Notes: generated by a model from the sequence alone, not told the origin. A stretch of DNA of 64,000 nt from Moniliella sp. 'wahieum' (GCA_003971905.1 RSEE01000001.1:806001-870000), one strand, 5' to 3'. Counted from the first letter of the stretch, positions 1 to 11,900 are shown. Made by a program: numbers and translations.

Positions 1-1140
1 AGCGACAACAAAAATGCCGAACGGTGGGATCCAAATAGGTGTACAAACGTTTCAAGATACTCGGGGGGAGTAAACGGGGATGAAAGCATATAGCTTGAGG
101 TAGAAGTCGACCAACAACTGCCGCGCCCGTGTCTGAGGGTCGGGCACACTGGCACCCACAGGGAGCTTTGAGTATCCACTCCGGGTAGAAAATTAGGAAG
201 GGACCCAGACGCCAGAGGAATTGGCTGTCATTGGAGGCACAACGGTGCGGTGGTGCCGAGTTGAGTGGGTCCGAAAAGGGTATATCGTGTTTGATCTGGT
301 CGGTCAGCTGGGACACAGCCTCAGCTGAAAAGCCCCCGCATTCGTGGAGGTGGTAGGCTCGACTGTCCCGCTGCCAAAAGGGCACCATTCAGCACTGGCG
401 GCTGGGTGGTCCCTCCCATGAGCCAGGAGAGGAATTGCTGTTGCTGCTGTGCTCCGCAGCTGGCTGAGGGGCAACGTTTGTAGTCGTGTCAAAGGTGGGC
501 TGTGCCTGATCTCCATTCATGTTCAAACGATCCAATGCAATCGAAAGGAGTGGGTTGAAGCTGGATGGGTTGGAGCCAGGCTGGGGGGAGGTCGTGTCAG
601 GGGGTTGGACGCGGAGATAGCAGGAGAAGGGTTGAGCTCAGCAGCGGAGGCGGAGGAATCCAATGCGTTTCCCTGGCTCCGGGTACCCTCCTGGGCCGGA
701 AGGCCTCCTGGAGGGCATTGATATCGTAGGATTGAAGGCTCAGGTCGACGGGCTGCTGGAACGAGCGCAGTTGGGGAACGAGCCCAGGGACACGGACATT
801 GTGCGGCAAGTTGGACAGGCTGAGCAGCTCATTGAGATGGGACTGGACGGGGCGGGATCAAAGTGCTTGCGCTTAGCACCGCGGCGAGAGGCCGTGTAGA
901 TGCACTCTTGGTCTTGCTTATGCACGTCTTGCACGGCTGCTTGCCGTCGCACTTGGACTTGCGCGCACGGCAGAAGAGGCAGGCGGCTTTGACGGGGGGG
1001 GCCGGGCGGGCGGCGGGCGGAGACGCGCTGGCACCGGAGCTGGCAGACTGCTTTTCTTCGCCTTCGAGTTTGATGCGCTTGGCAGCGGGGTTCGCTGGGC
1101 GCGGGCTGGATGCCGGCGGGAAGGAGGGGGGTGATGGCAT
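1..1140 (-). CDS. Zn2Cys6 transcription factor, 3' part cut by window edge
   Basis: Probable nuclear DNA-binding regulator of the fungal Gal4 family. The chosen start (1138-1140) opens a Pro/Ser-rich stretch, a basic KRIKLE that could be a nuclear signal, then a zinc cluster at about 880-970: CLFCRARKSKC, then CKTC, then CIY. The spacing C-x2-C-x6-C-x5-C-x2-C-x6-C is perfect if one G is restored in an AAG-AG run near 910; as given the frame slips there. Further downstream, pieces such as NLPHNVRVPGLVPQLRSF (780-835) and FYLKLYAFIPVYSP with YLETFVHLFG (1-120) look like the middle region of fungal Zn2Cys6 regulators and lie in different frames, so several one-base slips are present. The C-terminus lies outside the window. 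It is divergent from the synaptojanin relic. The target genes are unknown. Family certain, exact frame not. Confidence 0.8.
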
Positions 1141-1345
1141 GGTGATGGTGGTAGGAGCTTCGGGAGTGACTTGGTGCGGTGATGGATGGCCCAACCTGCC
1201 CAGCCCAGGGAGACAAACGTCAAGGAGCCAAGACCGGGCACAAAACTGAACGTTCAGTTCAGGTGAACGGTGAGCCGAGCGCTGACTGCTGACTGTCCGC
1301 CTCCTGCGCGGCGGAATAGGCGCTCGTCCAGTCGGGCGGAATGAG
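1141..1345. promoter_or_regulatory. Upstream region of the first Zn2Cys6 gene with two palindromic motif types
   Basis: This stretch holds the perfect palindrome TGAACGTTCA at about 1248-1257, followed by a half copy (GGTGAACGG), and two copies of GGCGGAAT (the reverse of ATTCCGCC) near 1310 and 1334. Both motifs recur upstream of other genes in the window. They are candidate regulator sites by recurrence only. Confidence 0.4.
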
Positions 1346-1389
1346 TCGGGCGAACGCCCGTGCGTATAGCTTGGGCAGCCCTGCCCCAC

Positions 1390-3080
1390 CCCAACGCAGA
1401 AACACCAACACCTCGACGCCGGCGATGCCGCTGCACGTCTGTGCGGGAGGCCTATCACCTGTACTCATGTCCAGCTACACGGCTCACTACTTGTATCTGG
1501 GAACAGTCGGGCATCCCCACTCAATACAAGATACAGATTACTCGTCCTTTTGAGCCGTCTACGCGAATCTTTCAGCGGCACTGGGCAACGCTCGAGATGC
1601 GGTATGGATTGGTCCATGGATTTATCTCCTGGGTCAGCGAGGAATGGAACAAGAGCTCGACGTCCTATCTCGAGCACGTGAAGGCGAAAACCAAGGAGGA
1701 GATCGAGGAGGCTGCTATCTTGGTAGCCGAGTCAAGCCAAGCGGGAGGGGGTAGAGCTAGCACATGCCCACCTATTTGCACGCCCAGAACTTACTCAGTT
1801 CGACTTTCATTCACTCTCGCGCCAGCTGGGCGGGATTGAGCAGATATGCGCAAAGAAGTGGGGCGCAATGCGATTGTGATGAGAAAACCCCAACAGTCTG
1901 CCTTTCAATCCTGGACGACGATGGCCACAACCGCGTGCACCAACAAAAGGCGTGGTACGCACCAACTGTCTCGATGGCCCGACCGCACCAAGGTGGTTCA
2001 GGAATACTTCTCTCAACTTTCATTACAACTCTTCTCACACGTGCTGCCGAGAGACCAATAATGCGTTCATCTCCATGAATTCCCTAGTTACCCGTTGTGG
2101 ACGGCGTTGAGGCATCTTTGGGGCGCAAATGGGGACACACTCTCTCTTATTTATACTGGGATGGGTGTCCTCAATACCTCGTTCACTAAAAGTGGAAGGA
2201 AGATGCTCGGTGGTCTGCTGGACAATACAGTCAAATCAGTTTCGAGGACGTACATGACGACGTTCCAAGATAAAGGACCGACGAAGCATGATTGACCTCT
2301 TGTTGGGGCAGATGCCGAACCAGGCCTCAGTCCAGATCCTAGATTTCATCTATGTCGCAATCGAGGCCAAACTCTCGAACCCATGGCCGAGTTCTCCAGC
2401 CAAAAGCAAGTTTACGTTCCGTTGGGTCCGTTGGGAGTTGGGATATAGGAGGGAAACTGTCTGACGCCAAATCCGTTGGATCGTGGCTGCGACCATCACC
2501 CCACATTGCCTCGGGAAACTTCATGGTTGACCTGGAGGATATTGTCCAACTCCATGCCCAGCAAATGTTGATGGCTGACTCGACCCCGCGGATGAGATGG
2601 AAAAATCTGTGATTGGGCACGTTACGCGCAACGCATGGAACCGAGAAGGGCGGGTACCTATGTTGTCTTGCGTAGTGAGCAGCTTGTCGGCCCAGCTCAG
2701 TTGGTCATCGTGCGTGAGGACATTCTGGCCCATATCCGTGCTGTCGAAATGGGCACAGAAAAGACGGGACTCAAGGGAATGAGAGCGGCAACAAGAGCGG
2801 GGTGGCGGTCCGGGGGTCAATGTTAGTACTAGGACGCAAGAGGAAAGTAGAGTCCAACCGCACCGCCTTGGAGGCAGAAAAGCTTCAAGGCTGAAGTTTT
2901 CCGGGGTACCAGTTACCAGGCCCGCAAAGCGGTGTCGGGTCATTGAGGTCATCAAAAGCCCGAGAGGTCACCCTACGGGTCTCCCTCAGACGAGAGAGCG
3001 TCAACTACGGGGGGTTGGCATGCCATAGAGAAGTGATGGCAGCGACCACATCATCCTTCCTCTCCACTCCCACTCGACCG
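1390..3080 (+). pseudogene. Relic of a synaptojanin-like phosphoinositide phosphatase (SAC + 5-phosphatase), truncated at both ends
   Basis: Order of recognisable pieces: VQLHGS, then WEQSGIPTQYKIQITRPFEP and RYG (SAC domain, 1465-1610); TQFDFHSLSRQLGGIEQI (1795-1850); RTNCLDG followed by PDRTKVVQEYF (1960-2010), which is the CX5RT catalytic loop of SAC phosphatases; LWGANGDTLSLIYTGMGVL (2115-2175). After this comes the type II inositol-polyphosphate 5-phosphatase start: GGKLSDAKSVGSWLRPS (2440-2500), EDIVQLHAQQMLMADSTP (2535-2590), LRSEQLVGPAQLVIVRED (2665-2720), EKTGLKGM and GNKSGVAVR (2755-2815). The pieces follow the Inp51/52/53 order but lie in several frames with stops. The first half of SAC cannot fit before 1390, because the divergent regulator begins at 1140. 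The 5-phosphatase motifs WxGDxNYR and PAWCDR are not found in 2830-3400. Loss of both ends points to a real relic, not only sequence error. Confidence 0.75.
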
Positions 3081-3798
3081 TCACGTTGCATGGGAATCGC
3101 GACGACGACGGGGCGCTCGACCTGGCTCTCACCCTTCATCCGATCTCCACCGTCTCGCCCGACGTACATCTCGCATGATGTCGATCGGGCAAGTGCGACA
3201 TGGGAGCATTGCAGCGAGGAGGCAGAGGCACAGTGGCTACAACTCCAACTAAGAACGGCAGGGCATGTCAACCTTCTGGTGGAGAGTGAATATGCTGCAT
3301 TCTATACCAGTACGGCTGGGTCGGGGTTGAGCTCTTCGCTGCGTGACAGGCTGTTCTCTACCCGAGAGCATACATGTACATCCTAACAATACGCAAGACG
3401 GCGCAGCAGAAAGAAAAGGGGAGGGGAGGTGGGTGGGGGGGTCGGACTGTGGTCTTCGTTTTTGGCAGCGCAACAGCAGCCACTAGTCCATCCAGGCCAC
3501 TGTACCGCCCGCATTATGGGATAACCAAGAACGAGAAGCTGGAATGAGGCCAATACGGACACGATGGGTAGGATGCAGGTTACCATTACGACAAAACTCG
3601 ATGGTAGGTCATGGGGTCCAAGGTGGTCAATGCAGCAAGCCAACGAGGGAATAAGAGGGCCAACCAGGAAACGACAAAGATTACTTGTAGGGAGGGGGCA
3701 TGGAGACAGCGGTGGGGTGCAAAGGGTGCGTGGTGAAGAGGGCGGCGAAACGGCAAGTCGGATGGGGATAGATAGCAAGGAAACGCAACGCCCGCCCG
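3081..3798. other. Intergenic stretch between convergent relic and phosphatase
   Basis: No recognisable coding domain on either strand. It contains a G-rich run near 3420-3450. It probably includes the 3' untranslated region of the phosphatase that ends at 3799. Confidence 0.4.
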
Positions 3799-5490
3799 TC
3801 AAAGGGGGGCAGAAACAGCCGGTGCAGACGGAACCGCCTGCGCCTGGTCGTCGAGGTAGGCGCAGTACAGCGTAAGAAAGCGGACCTGTTCTGCCGTCTC
3901 GATCGCCTTGGAAGAGCGGCGTTGCGGATGGCCTGGATGGCTTGGTAGGCGGTGGCCATGTGGCCGGAAAGCGGGGGCTCCCCTTGCGACGCGGCCCGGG
4001 CATGTGCCTGCGCGAGGGGAGACAAGAGGGCTCACCGTGCCTATGCTCCTGGCAGCAGCATGGAACGAACCACAGGGGCCCCCCTCTGCTAACGGAGGCT
4101 GCGGCGGCACCAACCCCATCTTGAGCATCCAGGCCGCTGCAAACAAGCCCGCCCGACCCACCCCACCACGACAATGTGCCAGCACCGGCACACCGCGCAA
4201 CGTGTAGTCCATCACGATCATTGTCAGGGCACGGTCAAAGGCCGCTAGGTCCGGGGGCGCGTAGCCCTCCGCGAGCGGGAGACGAATGAGGTCCAAGCCA
4301 TGCGCTTCTGCCGCAGCTTCGTAATAGCCCAGCTCACACCCAAAAAGGCCAGCTCCACATCGTCCAGAAAATACCAAAGCGCCACCCCCAGCACTAGCGA
4401 TCCGCCCACGTCGCGATCAATGTCCCGACAGATCGTTCCCCGCCCGCCGACCGGCCGGTCAAGCGCACCTTTTTGCCAGGAAGAGGATAAGAGTAGGTTG
4501 CGATTTGGGGTCCCAAGGGGGGTGGGGCGCAGTGTGCCGACAGCTCCGAGGCCCGTCAAACTGGCCAGGTCCAGGGTAGGGGGAAGGCGGACGAGCGTTG
4601 GCCTTGTCGCTGCAAGTTGCTGTGACGCCTCCGTATTGATCCCACATGGGCCCGGGAGGGACCAAGGCGCCGGGGCGGCAAGGGCTTGTTTGACTGCCGC
4701 AGGCAGACGCGGAAAAGACGGCACTGGACACGGCTGGGAGAGCTCGGGAGGAACAATGGGTGCTCATACTACAATCGGGTCAATGTCAGCTCGGCTCGCG
4801 GCTCGGGCAGGAAAAACAGCAAGCAGCAACCTACCTCACCGGGTGGGTCTGGACGTCTTGACGGCCAAGCCTGGAGAGCAGCAACAGTAGCTGCGTCGGG
4901 CATGCTTGTCCTGCTGGAGCGGGCGGGACAGCCCACTTGCCTTGGCTATGGCTGACTTGTGTGCCTCCGCCAGCGTGGGCTCATACAGCTCCTCACCCTG
5001 CCCATCCCCTCCTCAGGCGGATACACGGCCATGCGCCGAGCACGGGGGGGCTTGTTACGACGGAGTGGCGATCTGACGCAGCAAGGTCGGCTGCGCGCTG
5101 CGACTCATTCGCCTGGGGCCGGGTGGTGGGGTCGATGAGACTGGCGGGGAGGTAGGCCCAGGGGGCGCCGAGTGGGCCCCATTTGAGCTGACTGTAGGCA
5201 CTGAGTGGTGTGTTGCTAGCCATCGCGCCGGCATCCAGAAGCAAGGCCGCGTCAATATGGTTGCTCGCTTGGACGGCCCGGAACGCAGTTTGGACGCGCA
5301 GGTCGCGCATGGCATAGTCCCGCTCGGCAGGGAAGTGGGCAGCTGGCTGGCCAGGAGATGCGCTGGCTGTTGCTCCGGGAGAGGAGGTGGGGGGGGTGGC
5401 CACCGAGGTTGCAACCGAGATGCCCATGGCGGGAGAGGCGGGCGATGCGGTCTGGGGTGGGGCGGGCGTGTGGACGGTGGGGGTGCTCAT
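3799..5490 (-). CDS. Dual-specificity (tyrosine-type) protein phosphatase
   Basis: Cysteine-dependent phosphatase. The active-site loop HCRGGVGRAG at about 4145-4175 matches HCxxGxxR, with the catalytic Cys and Arg present. Before it lie DDVELAFLG, GLDLIRLPLAEGYAPPDL and YTLRGVPVLA; after it QRRSSKAIETAEQ (3880-3915) and VRFLTLYCAYLDDQ. This order is what I recall of a conserved fungal phosphatase group that also carries a KKVRLTG-type stretch upstream (seen near 4470). The proposed start at about 5490 (MSTPTVHTP) is followed by a conserved-looking stretch LSAYSQLKWGPLGAPWAYLP. One intron is probably 4769-4839 (GTGAGG...TGTAG); another lies between about 3995 and 4130, where a very short alternative (28 nt, GTGAGC...GCAG) is also possible. 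At least two one-base slips occur in conserved text. The substrate is not predictable. It is convergent with the synaptojanin relic. Confidence 0.75.
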
Positions 5491-5668
5491 TTGGAAGAGG
5501 CTGGCGATTTCGGACGAGGGGGGGGGGGCAGGAGTGGGGCAGCCGTGAGAATGCAGGGCTTGGGTGGTTTGGTGGCAGCGAGGCAGGAGGGAGAAGGAAG
5601 GAGAAGGTGGGGCGGCGGGGACGGTGCTCAGACCGAAGGACTGGGTCACGGGGACAAGGCGGGATGGA

Positions 5669-5740
5669 GGGTGATGGTGATGTGATGGTGATGGTGATGG
5701 CGATGGCGATGGCGATGGCGATGGCGATGGCGATAGCAAG
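5669..5740. repeat. (GATGGC)n / (GATGGT)n microsatellite
   Basis: About eight imperfect six-base units. On the minus strand it would read as alternating Ser-Pro, so it could be the N-terminal tail of the phosphatase if translation begins at 5739 instead of about 5490. Length is probably polymorphic. Confidence 0.85.
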
Positions 5741-6746
5741 GGCGGGGGCGATGCTGTGCGCCAGGAGGCAAGGGTTAAGCGGCGGGGACGAGGCGGGTGG
5801 GCGTAGCGGCTAGCCGATAGTGGATGGGCACGGGAGAGAGCAGAGTCAGCGGTCAGTGCTAGTGATTTGTGCCATCCATCTCATCGGTGTGGTACGCATC
5901 ATGCATCGCTAGCCAGTTGCCGGTTGCTAGCCAGTGCGTTGCGATGCATGATGCATGATGCATGATGCATGAGGCGTGCCAGGAGAAGTGATCTAGTGAT
6001 GCGCATGGCACGTGGCATTAGCGCGTAGCATCCACGCATCCACACGCAGCCCAGCCCCGGCTAGCCGAGCGCCGAGCGTCGAGCATCCACCCTGTCCTCT
6101 CCCAACCCTACCGGTGCGCGCGCTCCTGGCTGCTCGCTGCCCCACTGGGTGGCCACCAGCACATGCACACCGCCAGTCCAGCGTTCTGATCGCATCGCTC
6201 ACCGATGAGCTTACCCGTCACGCACCCTGCCTGTCTGCCTTTGTCCATGTCACCGATTCGCGAGGTCTAACGTTGAGTACTGAGGATTTCGTTGCTGACG
6301 TACGGCCGCGTGACGGTGTGAAGCGGTGGATATGTGCATCCGGTGCAATCGCCAATCGCCCATCCACGATCGCGCCTCGTGGATCGATGCAATCAGAGAG
6401 CATCCAGCATGCGCGGCTGCCACCCAACGTTTGACCGCTGACCGTCACGCGCCACAAGTCACCAGAGTCACTGGTTTCGTTCGCCCTCTTTCAGCACTCG
6501 CCTCGCTTGCGGTGCCCCGATGATGCAGATACGCTTGGGTGCGCAGCGCCAGTCGCAACCGCCCATCCTCCGCCCCCCTTGCAATCTCACCATGTGCTAC
6601 CTGCTGTCCCCAGACCCCATGCATCCAACAAGAGGGAAGAGGAGATCAAAACACAAAACTCAAGCGCGGTGCAGGCTGGCACGCGCGCGTACACAAGAAG
6701 TAGAACAAGCCTCAGGCGTGGGAGCGGCGGGGGCCCAGGTTAACAG
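5741..6746. other. Gene-free kilobase with ATGCATG repeats
   Basis: No domain is recognisable on either strand. At about 5943-5972 there are four to five overlapping copies of GATGCAT, with related GCTAGCCAGT copies at about 5911-5935. The same GATGCAT repeat recurs near 55025 and 61675. The rest is probably the upstream region of the phosphatase and the 3' end of YPT7. Confidence 0.5.
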
Positions 6747-7869
6747 TTAACAGTTGCAGCCAGACTGGGTGCTGTCGCTGTCGATGCGAATCGGGTCGGG
6801 GTAGTCGGCGTAGCTGGCAAAACAAAAACCAGGGCCCGGGTCAGTCTCACTCGCCCCAACAGAGAAAACAAGTAGCAAGTGCCACACCACGTACAGCTCC
6901 GTCTCGGCCTCCTGTTGCAGCGCGTTCTTGGCAATGGTTTGGAAGGCCTCGTCAATATTGATCGCCTCCTTGGCCGACGTCTCAAAGTAGGGGATGTTGC
7001 CCTTGGACTGACACCAAGACGTCGCTCGCTTCTGCGACACGGTGCGCTTGGATTCTTCACAGTCAATCTTGTTGCCAAGCACGACAAACGGGAAGTTATC
7101 CACGTCGTGCGGACTGGCCTGGATGAGGAACTCGTCACGCCAACTGTCGAGTGTCTCAAAGGACTTGGCATTGTTCACGTCGTACACCAGTACGCAGCAG
7201 TCGGCGCCTCGGTAAAAGGCAACTCCAAGCGACTGGAAGCGTTCCTGCCCGGCCGTGTCCCACAGCTGCAGAAAAGGAGTCAGCACACGCATCCCTCCCT
7301 GTTGCGCAGGTACACCCTACACACCTGCATCGTGACCGTCCGGTCGTCCACTTGACCTCGCGGGTCAAAAAGTCGGCCCCAATGGTTGCCTTGTACGCGG
7401 AGGAGAATCGGTTGTTGACATCTGGTCGACGGGAAGAGGGTCAGCGCTCAACCGTCAAGGCAGAGTAGTGCCTAGCAGCGGCATGGGTGGGATGAGGGAG
7501 GGGAACGTACATCGGTTCATAAGCGACGTCTTGCCCACGCTGGATCCACACAGCACACAGGTCAGCACCGCCGCCTGGGCCACAGTCACATGGGCCAGCA
7601 GGACAGAGGAAGGACGACGTACCCCGATCACCAAGGATCTACGGCGCAGAAACAAGGGAGGAAGGAGGCAAGGGTTAGTACGGCAGCGAACGGCGCCGGC
7701 GGATGGGCTAGCAAATGGGGCGAGGGGACATGATGACACACAATGACCTAGACACAGAGCAGCACGGTTAGTTGGGCACAGGGGGCACAGGGCACGCGAA
7801 GGCACAGAAGGCACAGACGGGAGGGGCAGGAGGACGCACCTTGAGAAGCACTTTCTTGCGGGAAGCCAT
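6747..7869 (-). CDS. YPT7: Rab7-family GTPase Ypt7, seven exons
   Basis: Small GTPase of late endosome/vacuole fusion. My exon model on the minus strand: 7840-7869, 7742-7747, 7623-7638, 7511-7539, 7325-7421, 6895-7265, 6747-6813; all introns GT-AG, 59-103 nt. It gives [16 protein letters not shown]-(S)[10 protein letters not shown], then [28 protein letters not shown] (switch II), GNKIDC (base recognition) and ETSAKEA, ending SGCNC, a CxC prenylation signal. The second exon is only six bases (Val-Ile), yet it rebuilds the Rab7 consensus exactly. Exons sum to 616 bases. Restoring one T in exon 3 (GDSG) and one G in exon 5 ([12 protein letters not shown]) gives 618, that is 205 residues, the normal Rab7 length. 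These two losses are therefore best seen as sequence errors. Product is very secure. Confidence 0.95.
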
Positions 7870-8024
7870 GGCAGGCAGGTGGAGGGGCGAGAAGCGGGGG
7901 GGGGGAGGCAGGGGTGGTGGACGAAAGGCGATCGCGGCAACCCCTGTGGCCGATGTGGGTTGGGCTGGGCAGGCGGCGGGTGCGACGCAGGTGGGCGTCA
8001 GCGCTGAGGCGCCGAGGCCCAGCG

Positions 8025-8190
8025 GCCAATTGAACGTTCAACGTGCAATGTTCAGCCGGCGTGGGACGGAGGCACTGACGTACTGAGGCCAGAGGTTATC
8101 CGACAGGTGAGCGGCTGAGCAGAGACCTGCCTGACTAGCCTGGCTAGGGTCCTGTGGGCTACGGTCGCCTGAACGTTCAAGTGAACGTCG
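8025..8190. promoter_or_regulatory. Cluster of TGAACGTTCA palindromes upstream of YPT7
   Basis: TTGAACGTTCAA at about 8033-8044, then a degenerate copy (GCAATGTTCAGC), and TGAACGTTCA at about 8171-8180 followed by a half copy. The cluster lies 160-320 bases upstream of the YPT7 start and about 0.7 kb upstream of the divergent regulator. Candidate dimer-binding site; function inferred from recurrence only. Confidence 0.45.
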
Positions 8191-8902
8191 TCCAACCGAG
8201 TACTCGCATTGCGTAGCGTAAGCGCGGCTAATCAAAGCGGCTGCCGCGCGTGCCACCCAGGAGGCCGCTTCTGCAGCGCGCATCCCCCATCGACGCTCGC
8301 CCGCCGCGCGCTCAGCTGGCGCCTCAGCGGGCGCTCGCCTGCAACGCCCAGCCTCCCGGCGCTTCGAGCGCGCCGCGCGATACGTAATCCCGATCGGGTG
8401 CTGGCTGTCGCATGCTGCCGCTCAGCCATGCACGTGACGCTGGAGGGGTGCGGGTGGCCGTGCCGTCATGCGCTGGCCAAACACATCCCCACGCGTCTCG
8501 TCTCGTGGCTCGGGAGGGACCCTGGGCTACCTGCCCCCCACGTGGCCCCTGCATTCGATGCTTACGTGACCGGTGGAGGCACGGGGCAGCGCGCCCGTGG
8601 GGGTGCGGCCACACTGGCGCCGGGCGAGGACGGCGTGCGCGGCGGAACGAAGGCGGCGGCGGCGCGGGGGCAGTGGACGCGGCCACTGCTGCGGCAGGGC
8701 TGGGCGCGTGGGGTCGCGGGTGCCGCACGGGGCAGCGGACACCCGGCAGCGGTGCGCGGCAGAGGGCGGGAGCGGGCGCGACGCAAATTCCTCCCTCCTT
8801 CATTCCACCTCGTCCGCTCTCCGCCTCCGCCTTATTCCACCTGTCGACCCCGCGCCAGCGCCAGCGCTCTGCTCTCGACGCGTCTTGCCCTCCTTCACCA
8901 CC

Positions 8903-11900
8903 ATGAGCGACATGGACGACGCCGTTGCTGCCCAGGCTACGCCATTGCGCGTGCCCTTGCCGCTGCCGGCCAAGCCAGCACCGACGCCTCTGTCGGCCCC
9001 GACCATGCCCATGCCCATTCGCCTCCGACTGACCCGGCCGCGTCCGCGCCTCAACACGCGTCGGACCCCGCTCCCGACGCGCCCCCTGAATCGGGCGCCT
9101 CCGCCACCCCCCCTCCTCCCACGGACGTCGTCCCACTCCAACTCCACGGGCGCCGCTCTCGGTATGCCTGCCGTTCCTCAAGTTCCCGGCGCGTCGGTCC
9201 CCGAAGCGTCGACGCCGCAGTTGCCCTCGCCTTCGACCGCCATCGACCCATCGGCCGCGCCGCCGCCGCCGCCGCCTCCGGCCCCAGCTCCGGCCCCGGC
9301 GCCCGAGTCTGGCCCTGCGCCCTCCGACCCGCATTCAGCCAAGCCATCGTTCGTCCGCGTAGCCCTAGCCCCGACGACGGCGCCAACAAGCGTGCGCGCT
9401 TGGACGAAGAAGAACTGGTCAACATGCATGCCGATACGCCTCCCCCGCCCGACCTGCCCCCCGAGGCGGTGAGTACGACGGCTGCCCCTGTCACGACGGG
9501 CGCAGTATCGGAGGACATCGCGGCGCCGCATCCCGAGGGACAAGGGCTGACCCCTGCTCCCTTGGCCGATGTGTCTCAAGCCCAGAATCCCACGGTAAGT
9601 ACCACGGACACTCCGCCGCCGCCAGCGGTAGACCCGAATTTGCACGCGGCCTATGCTGCCGCGGCAAGTGCGGTTCCTGGCACGCAGCAGTACCAGGCGG
9701 CTGCTGGCCTGGCTCATTTTCACCTTGGCGCCCAAGGTCTCGCACAGCACCCGCATGCCAGTCACTTGGCCAAGGCGCGCACGACCCGGAGCAAGCGGCA
9801 GCAGTACGCGCGCGTGTCGTGCGAGGCTTGCCGAAAGAAAAAGAGCCGGTGCATTTTGCCGGCCGGTACGCACCCTACCGAGGAGCCGTTGATTGGCAAC
9901 GACCGGTGCCAGCGCTGCGTCAAGCTCAATTTGGTGTGCGTCTTGCGTACCAACGCGCGCCAACGCCAATCCACCGGACGCAAGTCGGACAAGGGACCCA
10001 CCTCCGTCGGTCTCACGCACGGTTTCCAGCCCCCTCTCGATCCCTCCCACTCGTCGAGCTCACCTACGCGCCAAAACCAAAACTTGCTGCCGCAACTGCA
10101 GTATGCAGCTGCCGCCGCCGCGGCCGATGGCCGGCACCAGCGGTCCAATTCCGTGTCCGCTGGCCGTCCCGAAGACAATGACTTGGCCTCTGAGGCTGCC
10201 AGCATGCGGCTTTTGGCCATGTTGGCCGTCAGTTCGCAAGAGGGCCCTGGTGGCGCCGAGCCGACGATCCCGCCCCCTGGGTCGCAGGACGACAACAGCT
10301 TTGCGTTTGACGCAACCATGCCGCAGCACATCTTTGATGGATCCGAGCTGTTGGCTGGCGACGCTGCCTCGACCAGCAAATGGCGGCTTGCTCAACCTCT
10401 CGACCGACGCGTCGTTTGCCAACGATGTCAACCTGAGCGATATGGACCAGGACCTGCTCAAGCGGTCCTCCGCCACATACGGCAATCCGTTCTCCCTTCT
10501 CTCGCTGGCATGCTGGAAGAAACCGTCGTTTGGGCTCAACCTCAAACCAAGCCCCCGCCTATCCCTTCCCTTACCGCAGCGACGGAGTTGTTGCAACTGA
10601 TTGATGTGGAGATGTCAGACGTGTTGCAGGAGAAGTACGTGTCCCTCCTGCTATATCAACGGGACGTTCACTGACCCTTTGAATTCCAGTCTCCGCCCGT
10701 CTTGTTGTTTTACCCACACCTCATGTCGATCGACCAGCTGCGCATGTCGCTTACGGGGGACGGATCCCCCGCCGCGACGTTGCTGCTGGCAACGCTGTAC
10801 TACATTGGCCTCACCAACCTCGTGACGGCGAAAAACCTGCTGGTAACCAAAGCCCAGGGTCACCCGCACTACTCGCGTTCCAAGACAGGTCCCGCCACCT
10901 TTGCTCCGCGCATGTCGCATCTTCAAATGCAGCTCAAGACGCTGATTCGCACCAAGGAGAAGAAGTGCTGGCCAACCCGAACCTGCACCAGAACGACGGT
11001 GGCGGCCCAGGCGCTGGAGCTGTTTGTTCTGTTACCACCCGTTGGCTTGGAGACGCATTGCGCCCATGCCGACGCCGAAAACGGGGAGCATAAGGCGCTG
11101 GGGTTAGGCCAGGATTTACTTTCGACGTCCTTGTGGATTTCGTCGCAGCTGGGCTCGGACAAGTTCTCCGCGCCGGCGTGCAGCAACCGATACTGGTCCT
11201 TGGCCACCAGCGACGCGGCGCTGGCGCGCAAGTGACCTCGGTCGACGTGCAAGACTTTTGCACCTCGACCCGTGCATATCGAACAAGCATCGGAACCGTA
11301 CCTGGTGGCTCATGCCATCAGCTGTACGTGCCGGAACATGAGATGACGGATGCGTTTCGGTGGAAGCGCGGCTTCGTCAGCTCGGCTTCCGCACCCTGTC
11401 CTTCCGTCTGGCCGTGCGCGGCCAGCTGCAGAAGGGGGAGGACGATCTACGTGACATTGTCGCGACGGAGCAAGCGACCAGTCCCAGCGAGGCGCTCACC
11501 AACGCCATCTGGGTCAAGTCGGAAGAGTACCGCCAAGCGATCCAGGACCAGTATTCGCAGTTTATCCAGCACCTTGGCACGTTCCGCGACTTGCTCACCT
11601 ACTGCTCCCGTACGTGCTTCGGTGCGTACCTTGGCCATGGTCGCCGAGCGAGACGCAGCAGGCGCAGGAACGCCTCATGCTCTCTGCCTCCTTCTCGCCT
11701 CGTTTATCGCTGCCGACTCGACGGCTGGGCTGACGAAGCGGATCGATACCAAGGTCGCCCAGGGGGACGCACCTGCGTGCGTTCGGGGCGCATGTGGAAG
11801 TGCACCGTCGGGCGATGCTGATGCGCATTTTGACGCTCGTTGTGGCCATCTCGGAAGCGGGGCGCGATCGATATTGTACCGCAACTGTTGCTCTGTTCTG

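Noticed and set aside
5669-5972. Possible CRISPR-like or telomeric array in the GATGGC and ATGCATG repeats
   Set aside because: These are short simple repeats without spacers in a nuclear fungal locus; no telomere-type unit.
6747-7869. YPT7 as a pseudogene because of two frame slips
   Set aside because: All splice sites, GTP-binding motifs and the CxC end are intact, and exactly two missing bases restore the normal length.
8209-8902. N-terminal extension of the long open frame before 8903 (Arg/Ala/Pro-rich)
   Set aside because: The text is GC-driven low complexity with no conserved motif, runs through a promoter that holds TGAACGTTCA sites, and the ATG at 8903 has a better context.
8324-10050. 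Long minus-strand open frames opposite the second regulator
   Set aside because: They mirror the Pro/Ala-rich coding strand in GC-rich DNA and contain only Arg/Gly runs; no domain.
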